In this document: positions 7,550 to 15,261 of the stretch, in pieces
Position numbering within the stretch: the stretch's first letter is position 1
Layout: every line of letters begins with the position of its first letter
Origin: Mannheimia sp041807705
GTDB taxonomy: Bacteria; Pseudomonadota; Gammaproteobacteria; Enterobacterales; Pasteurellaceae
Direction: 5' to 3'
DNA: 25,826 nucleotides
Assembly: GCF_041807705.1 (NCBI RefSeq)
Contig: NZ_JBGTYY010000030.1
Coordinates: forward strand, 1 to 25,826
Program-made: the position numbers and the translations under genes
The notes under the pieces: generated by a model
What the model was told of the DNA's origin: nothing
Seen by the model: only the letters and a program-made list of their open reading frames with translations
The model's database searches: none

Positions 7550-9685
7550 ATGGATAATAAGAACGTAACACCTAGTTGGCATTTAACTTTACCTGAAGCT
7601 ATTAAAATTCAGGCAAATCATATTGGAGTTGAGCTGGTTGCTGATGAACTAGCCGAACTCAACTCTTTTAGCGAAGTTCAGAATAACCCTCGATTTAGTG
7701 AAGATTTTCAATTAAATATTAGTTTATCTGATAAACACTTATTAAACTTGCCTGTACCTTGCATTGTTGAATTGAAAAAAGAAAACTCTCAATGTAATTA
7801 TGCGGTTATAACTGATATTAACTCAACAAATAATATTATTTCTTTTGCTTCTATTAATTTTGGCGAAACCATTGAGTTGAAAAGCGATGATGTGCTTGCT
7901 TCAATCAACTTACCTGCTCTGCTGATTAGAAAGCAAATTGATAGAATTTATTTAGAACAATCTATTCCTGTTGAAAAGAAACATTGGTTTTGGTCTATCT
8001 TCTCTTTAGAAAAAGGCGTATTTACCAAAGTATTAATTGCTACGCTTTTTGCCAATATTTTAGCATTAATTACCTCTTTCTTCTCGTTACAAGTTTACGA
8101 CAGAGTTATTCCTAATAAGTCTGAAGAAACCTTATGGGCATTACTTATTGGGGTTATGATTGCCTTTGCATTAGAGGCAACGCTTAGAATTATTCGTTCG
8201 CATTTATTAGACTTTAGTGGTAAGCGAATTGATATTCAAGCAACTAGCTTGTTACTACGTCGCTTACTAGGCTTGAGATTGAAAAATGAAACACCAACGC
8301 CTAACCATTTAAGCCAAATGATGCGAGATTTTAACTCAATCCGTGAATTTTTTACCGAAGCGGCTGTTGGTTCTTTGGTTGATATTCCATTTGTGTTGTT
8401 ATTCATTTTTGTTATTTATGCGATTGGCGGTAATGTTGTTTGGGTTTCTATTATTGCAATGTTATTTATGGTTATTCCACCTATTCTATTTAGAAAGAAA
8501 ATGATGAATATCGTAAAAGAAACATTAGGCTCACGCACCGCAGCTAACCGTTTATTTAACGAGGTAAGCTATCAATTAGATGTGATTAAAGTGACTAAAT
8601 CACAACGTTTCTTTACGCAACAATGGGACGATATTAGTGAGATTATTGCTGATATTTCAATGCGTCAGCGTGCTTTAGTGTCTCATTTAACTCAATGGGC
8701 TGCTAGTGTTCAGCAAATTGCTTATGTATTAACGGTATCAACCGCCGTTTATTATGCGTTTGATGGCAAAATGACAATGGGTGCAATTATTGCAATGAGT
8801 ATTCTTGTTTCTCGTACTCTTGCCCCTGTTGCTCGTTTAAGCTCGCTTTTAATTCGTTGGGCTCAAGTCAAATCTTCTTTAAAAGAGCTAGATTTAATTG
8901 CGGAGTCAGAGCAAGACGATCCTGTTGAGCAGCAGAAATTACGTCGTCAAAATATCAACGGCTTCTTTGAATTAAGAAATGTGATTTATCAGTACGATAA
9001 AGATTCTAAACCTGCATTACAGGTGCAAAATCTTGTGATTAGACCGGGCGAGAAAATTGGTATTTTAGGACCAAATGGTTCAGGTAAATCTACTTTCTTA
9101 CGTCTTTTATCAGGTTTACAATACCCTAACTCAGGGGAAGTAAAAATTGATGGTATTGATATCCGCCAAATATTTAGTAACGATATTAGAAATGCTATCT
9201 CGGTGGTTAATCAGGAAATTCAATTATTTAGCGGTACGTTAAGACAGAATTTAACCTTTAATAATCCGAACATTAGCGATCAGAAAATTATGGGTGTGTT
9301 ATCTCAAACTGGGTTAGCCAACTTTTTAACCTCTCACCCACACGGTTTAGATTTAATGATTAAAGATGGCGGTAGAGGTTTATCTGTTGGGCAAAAACAA
9401 AGTGTTCAGCTTGCCAGAATGCTGTTAAGTGATAGTAAAATTTTATTACTTGACGAACCAACCGCAAGTTTAGACCCAAATATCGAAGGTTCTATCATTA
9501 ATACCTTAGCGAATTTCTCTAAAGATAAAACCTTTATTACGGTTACACATCGAATGCCAATTTTAGCAATGGTTGATCGTATTATTGTGATTGCCGATGG
9601 TTACGTGATTGCTGATGGTCCGAGAGATGAAGTATTAAATAGAATTCAAAAGGCTCAAAACAATCAGCCAGAACAAAATAATTAA
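7550..9685 (+). CDS. Type I secretion ABC transporter (LssB/LapB type, inactive C39-like domain)
   Basis: The 711-residue inner-membrane permease-ATPase powers export. The N-terminal region of about 130 residues is C39-peptidase-like but lacks the usual catalytic Cys motif, as in exporters of RTX-type adhesins that do not cleave a leader peptide. The transmembrane region covers about 160-440. The nucleotide-binding domain has Walker A GPNGSGKST (from 507), signature LSVGQ (611-615; Val replaces the usual Gly), Walker B LLLDEP (Asp635, Glu636) and the H-loop His667. The gene starts 3 bp after the TolC-family gene and ends 9 bp before the HlyD-family gene, so translation is probably coupled. 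The likely substrate is the divergent adhesin. Confidence 0.93.
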   Translation: MDNKNVTPSWHLTLPEAIKIQANHIGVELVADELAELNSFSEVQNNPRFSEDFQLNISLSDKHLLNLPVPCIVELKKENSQCNYAVITDINSTNNIISFASINFGETIELKSDDVLASINLPALLIRKQIDRIYLEQSIPVEKKHWFWSIFSLEKGVFTKVLIATLFANILALITSFFSLQVYDRVIPNKSEETLWALLIGVMIAFALEATLRIIRSHLLDFSGKRIDIQATSLLLRRLLGLRLKNETPTPNHLSQMMRDFNSIREFFTEAAVGSLVDIPFVLLFIFVIYAIGGNVVWVSIIAMLFMVIPPILFRKKMMNIVKETLGSRTAANRLFNEVSYQLDVIKVTKSQRFFTQQWDDISEIIADISMRQRALVSHLTQWAASVQQIAYVLTVSTAVYYAFDGKMTMGAIIAMSILVSRTLAPVARLSSLLIRWAQVKSSLKELDLIAESEQDDPVEQQKLRRQNINGFFELRNVIYQYDKDSKPALQVQNLVIRPGEKIGILGPNGSGKSTFLRLLSGLQYPNSGEVKIDGIDIRQIFSNDIRNAISVVNQEIQLFSGTLRQNLTFNNPNISDQKIMGVLSQTGLANFLTSHPHGLDLMIKDGGRGLSVGQKQSVQLARMLLSDSKILLLDEPTASLDPNIEGSIINTLANFSKDKTFITVTHRMPILAMVDRIIVIADGYVIADGPRDEVLNRIQKAQNNQPEQNN

Positions 9686-9694
9686 GGTTGGAAT

Positions 9695-10864
9695 ATGAGA
9701 GATTTAACAAAAGAAATTAAACCACCTAAAAAAAGTAATAAATTACTTTGGGTTATTGTGTTTTTATTGAGTGCATTGCTAGTTTGGTCATATCTAACCC
9801 AATTTAGCCGTGTTGTGAGAGCAAATGGTAAAGTTGTGTCTCACGAAAGAACACAAATTGTACAAAACTTAGAGGGTGGAATTTTAATTCAGCTCAATGT
9901 GAGCGAGGGGGATAATATAGAAACTGGCCAAGTATTGGCAGAACTTGATACAACAAGATATCAAGCTCAGTTAGAAGAAATTGAGAAAAAAATCGCTACT
10001 TTCACATTAAGAAAATTAAGATTACAAGCAGAAGCTGAAAATGCAAAAAGTTTTGCTATTCCAAAAGGTTATCAAGAGGCTTATCCGGATCTCGTTGATG
10101 CAGAAAGAAGCCTACTTTCGACAAAGGTGGAAGAATACCTTACGAGAGCAAAAAACTATGATTCTCAAATTTCTTTAAAACAGCAAGAGTTAAATAATCT
10201 TTCACGATTTGAAAATAGTGGTGCTGTACCCAAAAGAGATATCCTTGCACAACAACAAGCTCTCAATAATATCAGAACAGAAAGAGAAAATTACTTTTCT
10301 GACACACACAAAAAACGAGCTCAAGAGCTATCTGATGCAGTATCACAATTAGCCTTAGCGAATGAAAGCATTAAAACAGTGCAAGATCAGCTAGATAGAG
10401 CAACGATTGTTTCGCCTTCAAGCGGTACTGTAAACCAAATTCACTTCAACACCATTGGTGCGGTAGTAAACCCTGGACAAACTATTTTAGAAATTGTACC
10501 AAATGATGGGAATTTGTTAGTAGAAGCTCGTGTAACGCCGAAAGATATCGGTTATGTTGTGCCTGATATGAGAGCTTCACTCAAATTAACCGCTTATGAT
10601 TATAGTATTTACGGTACTATGCTAGGAAAAGTGGTTAAAATTGGTGCGGATACCGTGCCTGATAAAGAAGATAGAAATGCTCCGCCTAGTTATGTGGTTT
10701 CATTAGAAATATCGCCTGAATCCTTGCAACAATGGAAAGAAAAAGGATTGGAGATCCGAACAGGTATGGTGGTAGAAGCAGAATTAGAAGCTGGTCATAT
10801 GAGAATTATTGATTACATCTTTAGACCAATTCTAAAAGCACGAGATGCGTTAGCAACGATTTAG
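9695..10864 (+). CDS. HlyD-family periplasmic adaptor of type I secretion system
   Basis: The 389-residue product has a short cytoplasmic tail, one membrane anchor (about 18-37) and a periplasmic region. That region contains a lipoyl-like half motif (GGILIQLNVSEGDNIETGQVL, near 55-75), a coiled-coil hairpin (about 85-220), the returning lipoyl half (ATIVSPSSGTVNQI, about 235-250) and a C-terminal beta domain ending in IIDYIFRPILKA. This matches HlyD/LapC adaptors that join the ABC transporter to the outer-membrane channel. A Shine-Dalgarno-like AAGGTTGGA lies just upstream. It is the last gene of the operon; an IS3 element begins 21 bp after its stop, and no terminator is seen before it. Confidence 0.93.
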   Translation: MRDLTKEIKPPKKSNKLLWVIVFLLSALLVWSYLTQFSRVVRANGKVVSHERTQIVQNLEGGILIQLNVSEGDNIETGQVLAELDTTRYQAQLEEIEKKIATFTLRKLRLQAEAENAKSFAIPKGYQEAYPDLVDAERSLLSTKVEEYLTRAKNYDSQISLKQQELNNLSRFENSGAVPKRDILAQQQALNNIRTERENYFSDTHKKRAQELSDAVSQLALANESIKTVQDQLDRATIVSPSSGTVNQIHFNTIGAVVNPGQTILEIVPNDGNLLVEARVTPKDIGYVVPDMRASLKLTAYDYSIYGTMLGKVVKIGADTVPDKEDRNAPPSYVVSLEISPESLQQWKEKGLEIRTGMVVEAELEAGHMRIIDYIFRPILKARDALATI

Positions 10865-10943
10865 TTTATACAAAACCACTTCCTTTGATCTGCCCCCCAA
10901 AAGTTGGACTAAATAACCAACTGATTAAGGTGCAGATTTTTTT

Positions 10944-11455
10944 ATGACTAAATACAACCAATCTTTCAAACAACAAGTGATCGAATTTTATCTTCAAACC
11001 GGAAAAAATCACTCGCTTACTCGTCAGCATTTTCAGCTGGAGAAAAGCACATTACGACTTTGGATTAACCAATATCATCATTATGGTTTCAATGGGTTAG
11101 CTGTTTTAGGTAAAAAGCAAACTTACTCCTCCGAATTCAAATTATCTGTGATACAGGCGGTTAAAAACGGGCAATTTTCTACAAAGAAAGCCGCTTTGCA
11201 TTTTGGTATTCCTTCCCCCGCTCTTATCAGCCAATGGTTGCAAGCCTTTGAGAAAAAGGGTATAAACGGCTTATTACCTAAATCAAAAGGGCGTCCGTCA
11301 ATGAAACCGAAATACCCGAAAATGCCTTCCCCCCACCGAAAACCGAGGAAGAACGCTTGCGTTACCGTATTTTGGAGCTTGAAGCGGAGAATGCGATTCT
11401 AAAAAAGTTACAGGAATTCAACCAAGCCAAAATGCGGAAAAAGCCAATGTCGTAA
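10944..11455 (+). pseudogene. IS3-family OrfA, frameshifted
   Basis: The N-terminal 130 or so residues hold two helix-turn-helix modules typical of IS150-group OrfA (for example STLRLWINQYHHYGFNGL and KKAALHFGIPSPALISQWL). At the C-run near 11329-11336 the frame shifts. The expected continuation, PKTEEERLRYRILELEAEN with a leucine-zipper-like pattern, lies in another frame and ends at TAA 11453-11455. Adding one C (C7 instead of C6) would restore a normal OrfA. As it stands the frame stops at 11402 (152 residues). Confidence 0.8.
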
Positions 11456-11466
11456 AGGCATTACGA

Positions 11467-12176
11467 GTGCAATTTCCACTAGAAATCTTGTTACACCTTA
11501 TCGGCTTAAAACGCAGCACATTCTTTTACTATCTTGCGGATAAAGTGGATAAAAATGCCGCGATTGTACAGAAAGTGGCTGAAATTTATCACGAAAACAA
11601 GGGTAACTATGGCTATCGTCGTATCACGCTGATATTGAGAAAAATCCGGAAAATTAACCATAAAAAAGTCCAAGCGATAATGCAAACATTGGGGTTGAAA
11701 GGGAAATGCAAGTACCGAAAATATCGCTCGTATCAAGGAGAAGTGGGTCGGATTGCAGAAAATCGCTTACAGCAAGATTTAATGGCGAAATTATCGCCTA
11801 TGACTTGGCAGAAAACCCGAATTTTGGGCAGATAACTAGAATGATGAATCAAGCGGTGGCAAGGCTTAACGGGTCGACACCGATATTACATTCCGACCAA
11901 GGTTGGCAATATCAAATGTTAGGTTTTCAGGCAATCTGCCAACAAAATGGCATTAGACAAAGTATGTCAAGAAAGGGAAATTGCTTGGATAACAGTGCAA
12001 TGGAAAGCTTTTTCGGGCGACTCAAAACGGAATGTTACTTTGGCAAACGGTTTAACACGCTTGCTGAGCTTAAACAAACGATTCACGAATACATTTATTA
12101 CTACAACAATGAACGTATTCAAGTGAAACTAAAAGGACTCAGTCCTGTGGAATACAGAACTCAGTCCTTGAATTAG
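11467..12176 (+). pseudogene. IS3-family OrfB transposase, internal deletion and frameshift
   Basis: The first part (11467-11760, GTG or an upstream frameshift start) encodes the HTH_21-like region with GNYGYRRIT. The second part, in another frame from about 11770, encodes FNGEIIAYDL, then LHSDQGWQYQ, SMSRKGNCLDN and AMESFFGRLK, ending with LKGLSPVEYRTQSLN. Between them, roughly 35 residues normally present in this family are missing, including the WxTDVTEF segment with the first catalytic Asp. The second Asp (in SDQG) and the Glu (in MESFF) remain. The junction near 11770 is out of frame, so the product is inactive. Confidence 0.85.
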
Positions 12177-12264
12177 ATGAGTCTAACTTTTTGGGGTCAG
12201 ATCATTTTTTATATTTATTAATCTGTAGAAGATCAGACTTGATCTGACAATTCACTCTAAAAAG

Positions 12265-12326
12265 TGAGAGTTTCCCGTTTAGAATATGAGTGTCAAAAAT
12301 CAATCTAAACAAAAAGGAAACTCTCA
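12265..12326 (+). promoter_or_regulatory. Hairpin covering the ribosome-binding site of the IS481 transposase
   Basis: TGAGAGTTTCC (12265-12275) pairs with GGAAACTCTCA (12316-12326). Inside it, GTTTAGA (12277-12283) pairs with TCTAAAC (12304-12310). The outer right arm contains most of the Shine-Dalgarno sequence (AAGGAAA) and the A of the start codon. A transcript entering from outside would bury the start. Other insertion sequences such as IS10 and IS50 use this device to block translation from read-through transcripts. Confidence 0.6.
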
Positions 12327-12683
12327 TGTTTTATTCTAACAACCCTCTCATTAAACACAAGACCGGTTTATTAAATTTAGCAGAAGAACTGGGTAATATT
12401 TCTAAAGCCTGCAAAGTAATGGGAATGAGCCGAGATACATTCTATCGTTATCAACAAGCGGTTGAGCAAGGTGGTGTTGAAGCATTGCTGAATCAAAATA
12501 GACGCGTTCCCAACTTAAAAAATCGTGTTGATGAGGCAATAGAGCAAGCTGTTGTGAAGTTTGCTCTTGATAACCCGGCATTTCGGCAGGTAAGAGTAAG
12601 TAACGAACTCCGTAAACAAGGCATCTTTGTTTCAGCAGGAGGTGTACGTTCGATTTGGTTACGTCATCATCTTGCCAATTTGG
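12326..12683 (+). pseudogene. Truncated IS481-family transposase (N-terminal DNA-binding part)
   Basis: Translation from ATG 12326 (ribosome-binding site AAAAAGGAAA) gives MFYSNNPLIKHKTGLLNLAE, then the helix-turn-helix region ISKACKVMGMSRDTFYRYQQ, NRRVPNLKNRVDEAIEQAV and FVSAGGVRSIWLRHHL. These are the conserved first 115 or so residues of IS481-family transposases. The DDE catalytic domain is absent: the frame runs into the right inverted repeat and stops at 12796 after unrelated residues. If expressed, it might bind the element ends without catalysing transposition (inference). Confidence 0.85.
12454..12462 (+). repeat. DNA uptake signal sequence (Apl-type core)
   Basis: Exact ACAAGCGGT inside the truncated IS481 transposase gene. 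This is the core uptake word of the A. pleuropneumoniae / Mannheimia clade. Confidence 0.5.
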
Positions 12684-12860
12684 AACTCTCACTTTTTAGA
12701 GTGAATTGTCAGATCAAGTCTGATCTTCTACATTTAAATAATTTACGGGCATTTTGTGGTTATTCTTGCCATCTTAAATTCATAGTAACCTCTTAAAATC
12801 TAGGCGGACTGGTTATTTTACCTTAGAAAGCGGTCGTTTTTTCCAAATTTTTTTCAACTC

Positions 12861-12893
12861 AAAAGAAAACCTCCGAAGATTGCTCCTCGGAGG
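12861..12893 (-). terminator. Rho-independent terminator of potD
   Basis: On the minus strand CCTCCGA (12893-12887) pairs with TCGGAGG (12876-12870) and is followed by TTTTCTTTT. It lies 20 bp beyond the potD stop. The remaining bases between the IS481 derivative and potD (12733-12860) show no gene. Confidence 0.85.
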
Positions 12894-12912
12894 CTTTAGC
12901 ATTACTCAGTTA

Positions 12913-14001
12913 TTATTTCGCTACTTTTAACTCTTGGTAGTATTTTTCGTAAAGCTCAATAGCATCGCCTACGTCATCTTGCCATTGAGATTTTTGTAAA
13001 ATATCCGCTGTTGGGTAAATTGATGGATCTTCAGTAATCTCTTTTGGTAATACTTTTAACGCTTCAACGTTTGAAGTTGGATAGCCAATTTCTAACGTTA
13101 ATTTTTCAGCTACTTTTGCACTTAATAAGTAGTTGATTAATTTATGTGCGTTTTCTTTGTTTTTTGCATTTGCAGGAATTGCTAAAGTATCCACCCAAAG
13201 AACAGGACCTTCTTGTGGGAATATCATATCAATAGGCGCGTTTTCTTTCTTCGCAATACGCACAGAACCATTCCATAACTGACCTACTGATACTTCACCA
13301 GAAATAAATGCGTTTGCAGGGTTATCTGAGTTGAAAGCAAGAATGTTTGGACGAAGTTTTAATAGCTCCTCGTAAGCTGCTTTGATTTCTTCTGGATCTG
13401 TTGTATTAGGGCTTTTACCTAATTTTAATAATGCAAGGTTGAATACTTCACGAGCATCATCTAATAATTGGATTTTATTCGCAAACTCAGGTTTCCATAA
13501 ATCTCCCCAAGAAGTGAAAGTATCGCCTTTATAATCAGCTGTGCTAAATGCAATACCCGGTGCACCTAATAGTTGAGGTAGTGAATATTTATTACCTTGA
13601 TCGTAAGGTTTATTTAACCAATCTTGGTTTAATTCTTTAATTACAGGAAGTTGAGCGTGATCTAATTCTGCTAACATTCCTTCTTTAGCCATTTTAGAAA
13701 CAAAGTAGTTTGATGGTGCAATAACATCATAACCACCATCCTTACCTTGTAATTTTAATTTAGCGTACATTGTTTCGTTAGATTCAAGACTTGAAACTTC
13801 TACTTTAATACCGGTTTCTTTTGTAAAGTCATCTAACAAGCCTTCAGGAACATACTCAGTCCAAGTATAAAGATGAACTGTTTGATTTGTTGCTTGAGGT
13901 TTCGCTTCTGCCGCAGTTGTGCCTGCTGCTTTTTCTTCATTACACGCTGTTAATGCAACTGTTGCTAAACCTGCTGCAAATAAACCCGCTAATTTTTTCA
14001 T
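12913..14001 (-). CDS. potD: Spermidine/putrescine ABC transporter substrate-binding lipoprotein PotD
   Basis: The 362-residue product binds polyamines for ABC import. It has a lipoprotein signal with lipobox LTAC (Cys20), so it is anchored in the membrane as in other Pasteurellaceae PotD lipoproteins. Family hallmarks are VHLYTWTEYVPEGLLDDF near residue 42, YDVIAPSNYFVSKM, WGDLWKPEFANKI, NPANAFISGEVSVGQLWNG and GPVLWVDTLAIP; length is normal for PotD. The start at 14001 has GGAG about 9 bases upstream. The permease and ATPase genes are not adjacent, and the gene stands alone with its own promoter and terminator, divergent from grpE. Confidence 0.93.
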   Translation of the reverse strand: MKKLAGLFAAGLATVALTACNEEKAAGTTAAEAKPQATNQTVHLYTWTEYVPEGLLDDFTKETGIKVEVSSLESNETMYAKLKLQGKDGGYDVIAPSNYFVSKMAKEGMLAELDHAQLPVIKELNQDWLNKPYDQGNKYSLPQLLGAPGIAFSTADYKGDTFTSWGDLWKPEFANKIQLLDDAREVFNLALLKLGKSPNTTDPEEIKAAYEELLKLRPNILAFNSDNPANAFISGEVSVGQLWNGSVRIAKKENAPIDMIFPQEGPVLWVDTLAIPANAKNKENAHKLINYLLSAKVAEKLTLEIGYPTSNVEALKVLPKEITEDPSIYPTADILQKSQWQDDVGDAIELYEKYYQELKVAK

Positions 14002-14072
14002 TTAAGTTTTCTCCGTTAAAGAAAAGTGATTAAAAAATATAGCCTTGCCTAAGGGCGTTAAAGACTAGGGGG

Positions 14073-14100
14073 ATTTTAAGCTACCTCTTAGATTTTGCAA
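14073..14100 (-). promoter_or_regulatory. Candidate potD promoter
   Basis: On the minus strand TTGCAA (14100-14095) and TAAAAT (14078-14073) are 16 bases apart. This is a fair sigma-70 match and would give a leader of about 65 nt before the potD start. Confidence 0.5.
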
Positions 14101-14152
14101 GACTTTTCTTATCAAGAAATGTAATTTTTTGGTAAAAAAACGTAATAATGAG

Positions 14153-14180
14153 CTTGAAATCCCTTAATTTATCGCTATAT
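14153..14180 (+). promoter_or_regulatory. Candidate heat-shock (sigma-32) promoter of grpE
   Basis: CTTGAAA (14153-14159) is an exact sigma-32 -35 element. Fourteen bases later GCTATAT (14174-14180) partly matches the CCCATNT -10 element. The spacing and position, about 45 bp before the grpE start, fit heat-shock control known for grpE in other proteobacteria. Confidence 0.6.
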
Positions 14181-14225
14181 TAGAGAAAACTTTGTACTTT
14201 CTATTAGGTGTTAAGAGGATTAAGA

Positions 14226-14822
14226 ATGACCACTCAAAATGAAAACTTACAAGAAGAAATAAAACAAGAAGACATTCAAGCTGAAGTTGTAAATGCAGAA
14301 ACTCAGCAAGAAGAACAAAATACACCGCAAGAAAATCCTTTAGCACTTGCTCAAGTTCGCATTGCTGAATTAGAAGCCTATATTGCAGAAGCGGATAAAC
14401 GTGAGCAGGATATTCAATTACGAGCTCAGGCAGAAATTCAAAATATTCGCCGACGTACAGAACAAGATGTAGAAAAAGCTCACAAATTTGCTTTAGAGAA
14501 ATTCTCGAAAGAGTTGTTAAATGTAGTTGATAACCTAGAACGTGGCTTAGATGCATTAGATAAAGCCGTTACTGATGAAACCACCCAAGCTCTAGTTGAT
14601 GGTGTTGAGATGACTCACAAAGAGTTCATCAATACCCTTGCTAAATTTGGTGTAGTAGCGATTGGCGAAGTAGGCGAAGCATTCAATCCAGAATTACACG
14701 AAGCCATTTCAATGCAGCCTGCCGAAGGAGTTGAATCAAACCATATTAGCACTGTATTACAAAAAGGTTACACTTTACACAGACGAGTGATTCGCCCAGC
14801 AATGGTAATGGTAGCAAACTAA
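14226..14822 (+). CDS. grpE: Nucleotide exchange factor GrpE
   Basis: The 198-residue cytoplasmic protein releases ADP from DnaK. ATG 14226 (MTTQNENLQEE) is preferred over an upstream in-frame ATG at 14208 because AAGAGG lies just before it and the resulting length suits the family. An acidic, Gln/Glu-rich N-terminus leads into the long dimerising helix (QLRAQAEIQNIRRRTEQDVE, about 60-85). The C-terminal beta domain has the conserved FGVVAIGEVGEAFNPELHEA and ends in LHRRVIRPAMVMVAN, matching GrpE signatures. dnaK and dnaJ are not nearby. The heat-shock-type promoter upstream supports stress control. Confidence 0.97.
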   Translation: MTTQNENLQEEIKQEDIQAEVVNAETQQEEQNTPQENPLALAQVRIAELEAYIAEADKREQDIQLRAQAEIQNIRRRTEQDVEKAHKFALEKFSKELLNVVDNLERGLDALDKAVTDETTQALVDGVEMTHKEFINTLAKFGVVAIGEVGEAFNPELHEAISMQPAEGVESNHISTVLQKGYTLHRRVIRPAMVMVAN

Positions 14823-14867
14823 ATTTTAGATTTTCGACAAAGATCACAAAATTAACCCAAACGCCTA

Positions 14868-14907
14868 CTTGTGGTTATGCTAGATTGATTAATAACTTAA
14901 CCACAAG
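14868..14907 (+). promoter_or_regulatory. 10-bp inverted repeat over the ribosome-binding site of the next gene
   Basis: CTTGTGGTTA (14868-14877) and TAACCACAAG (14898-14907) are perfect complements 20 bases apart. The right arm overlaps the Shine-Dalgarno AAGAGG (14905-14910). It could be a protein-binding operator or an RNA hairpin masking the start. It has no T-run, so it is not a terminator. Confidence 0.55.
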
Positions 14908-14918
14908 AGGAAATTAAT

Positions 14919-15200
14919 ATGGAAGCGACAATGAGCCTACGATTTGATAAATTGCGTTTTGTCAAACGCTTGCAAGAAGCCAACCAAACGCAGGAAATGG
15001 CGGAGGCATTTGCTGATGCCCTAGATAGGGCATTGGAGCAGAGTCAAAGCCAACTTCTAACCAAACAGGAATTCGAATTAAGAATTGCCCAATTAGAAAA
15101 TCGCCTACAAGAGAGTTTTAATAATATGCTCTATAAAATGGCGGGATTAATTGTCGCCGGTGTTGGGATTATGATGAGCCTAATGAAATTTATCAACTAG
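14919..15200 (+). CDS. Small coiled-coil protein with C-terminal membrane helix (DUF1640-like)
   Basis: The 93-residue product has unknown function. ATG 14919 follows AAGAGGAAATTAAT, a strong ribosome-binding site; a second ATG lies at codon 5. The start RFDKLRFVKRLQEA leads into a region predicted to form a coiled coil (about 20-70, with LTKQEFELRIAQLENRL). One hydrophobic helix (about 71-88) and the short tail MKFIN follow. The layout resembles the short CCDC90/DUF1640-type proteins seen in proteobacteria, often near mobile or toxin-related genes, but there is no firm homology. It has its own terminator at 15219-15246 and is a stand-alone unit. Confidence 0.7.
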   Translation: MEATMSLRFDKLRFVKRLQEANQTQEMAEAFADALDRALEQSQSQLLTKQEFELRIAQLENRLQESFNNMLYKMAGLIVAGVGIMMSLMKFIN

Positions 15201-15218
15201 CCTCCATTCTTTTAACCG

Positions 15219-15246
15219 CCCTTACTTCTTTGAGGTAAGGGTTTTT
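15219..15246 (+). terminator. Rho-independent terminator after the coiled-coil protein gene
   Basis: CCCTTAC (15219-15225) pairs with GTAAGGG (15235-15241), followed by TTTTT. It is close behind the stop at 15200. Confidence 0.85.
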
Positions 15247-15261
15247 ACATTTTAGATAACG

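Larger units (their letters stand above)
10886..12204 (+). mobile_element. Degenerate IS3-family (IS150-like) insertion sequence
   Basis: The terminal inverted repeats are TGATCTGCCCCCCAAAAGTT (left, from 10886) and, read inwards from 12204, TGATCTGACCCCAAAAAGTT; 22 of the first 25 positions match. Inside are orfA and orfB of the IS150 group, both broken. A target-site duplication is not clear: the three flanking bases are CTT on the left and TTT on the right. The copy cannot make its own transposase. Confidence 0.88.
12224..12732 (+). mobile_element. MITE-like internally deleted IS481-family element
   Basis: The 509-bp element is bounded by perfect 49-bp inverted repeats (12224-12272 and 12684-12732). 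Its ends, TGTAGAAGATCAGACTTGAT and the complement, show the TGT...ACA termini typical of IS481. Between them is only the 5' third of an IS481-type transposase gene. The right repeat follows directly on the truncated frame, as expected after an internal deletion that kept both termini. It lies 19 bp right of the IS3 copy. No convincing target duplication was found. Confidence 0.85.

Noticed and set aside
10883..12207. Clear 3-bp target duplication for the IS3 copy
   Set aside because: The flanking triplets are CTT and TTT, and the TGATCA ends make the exact boundary ambiguous.
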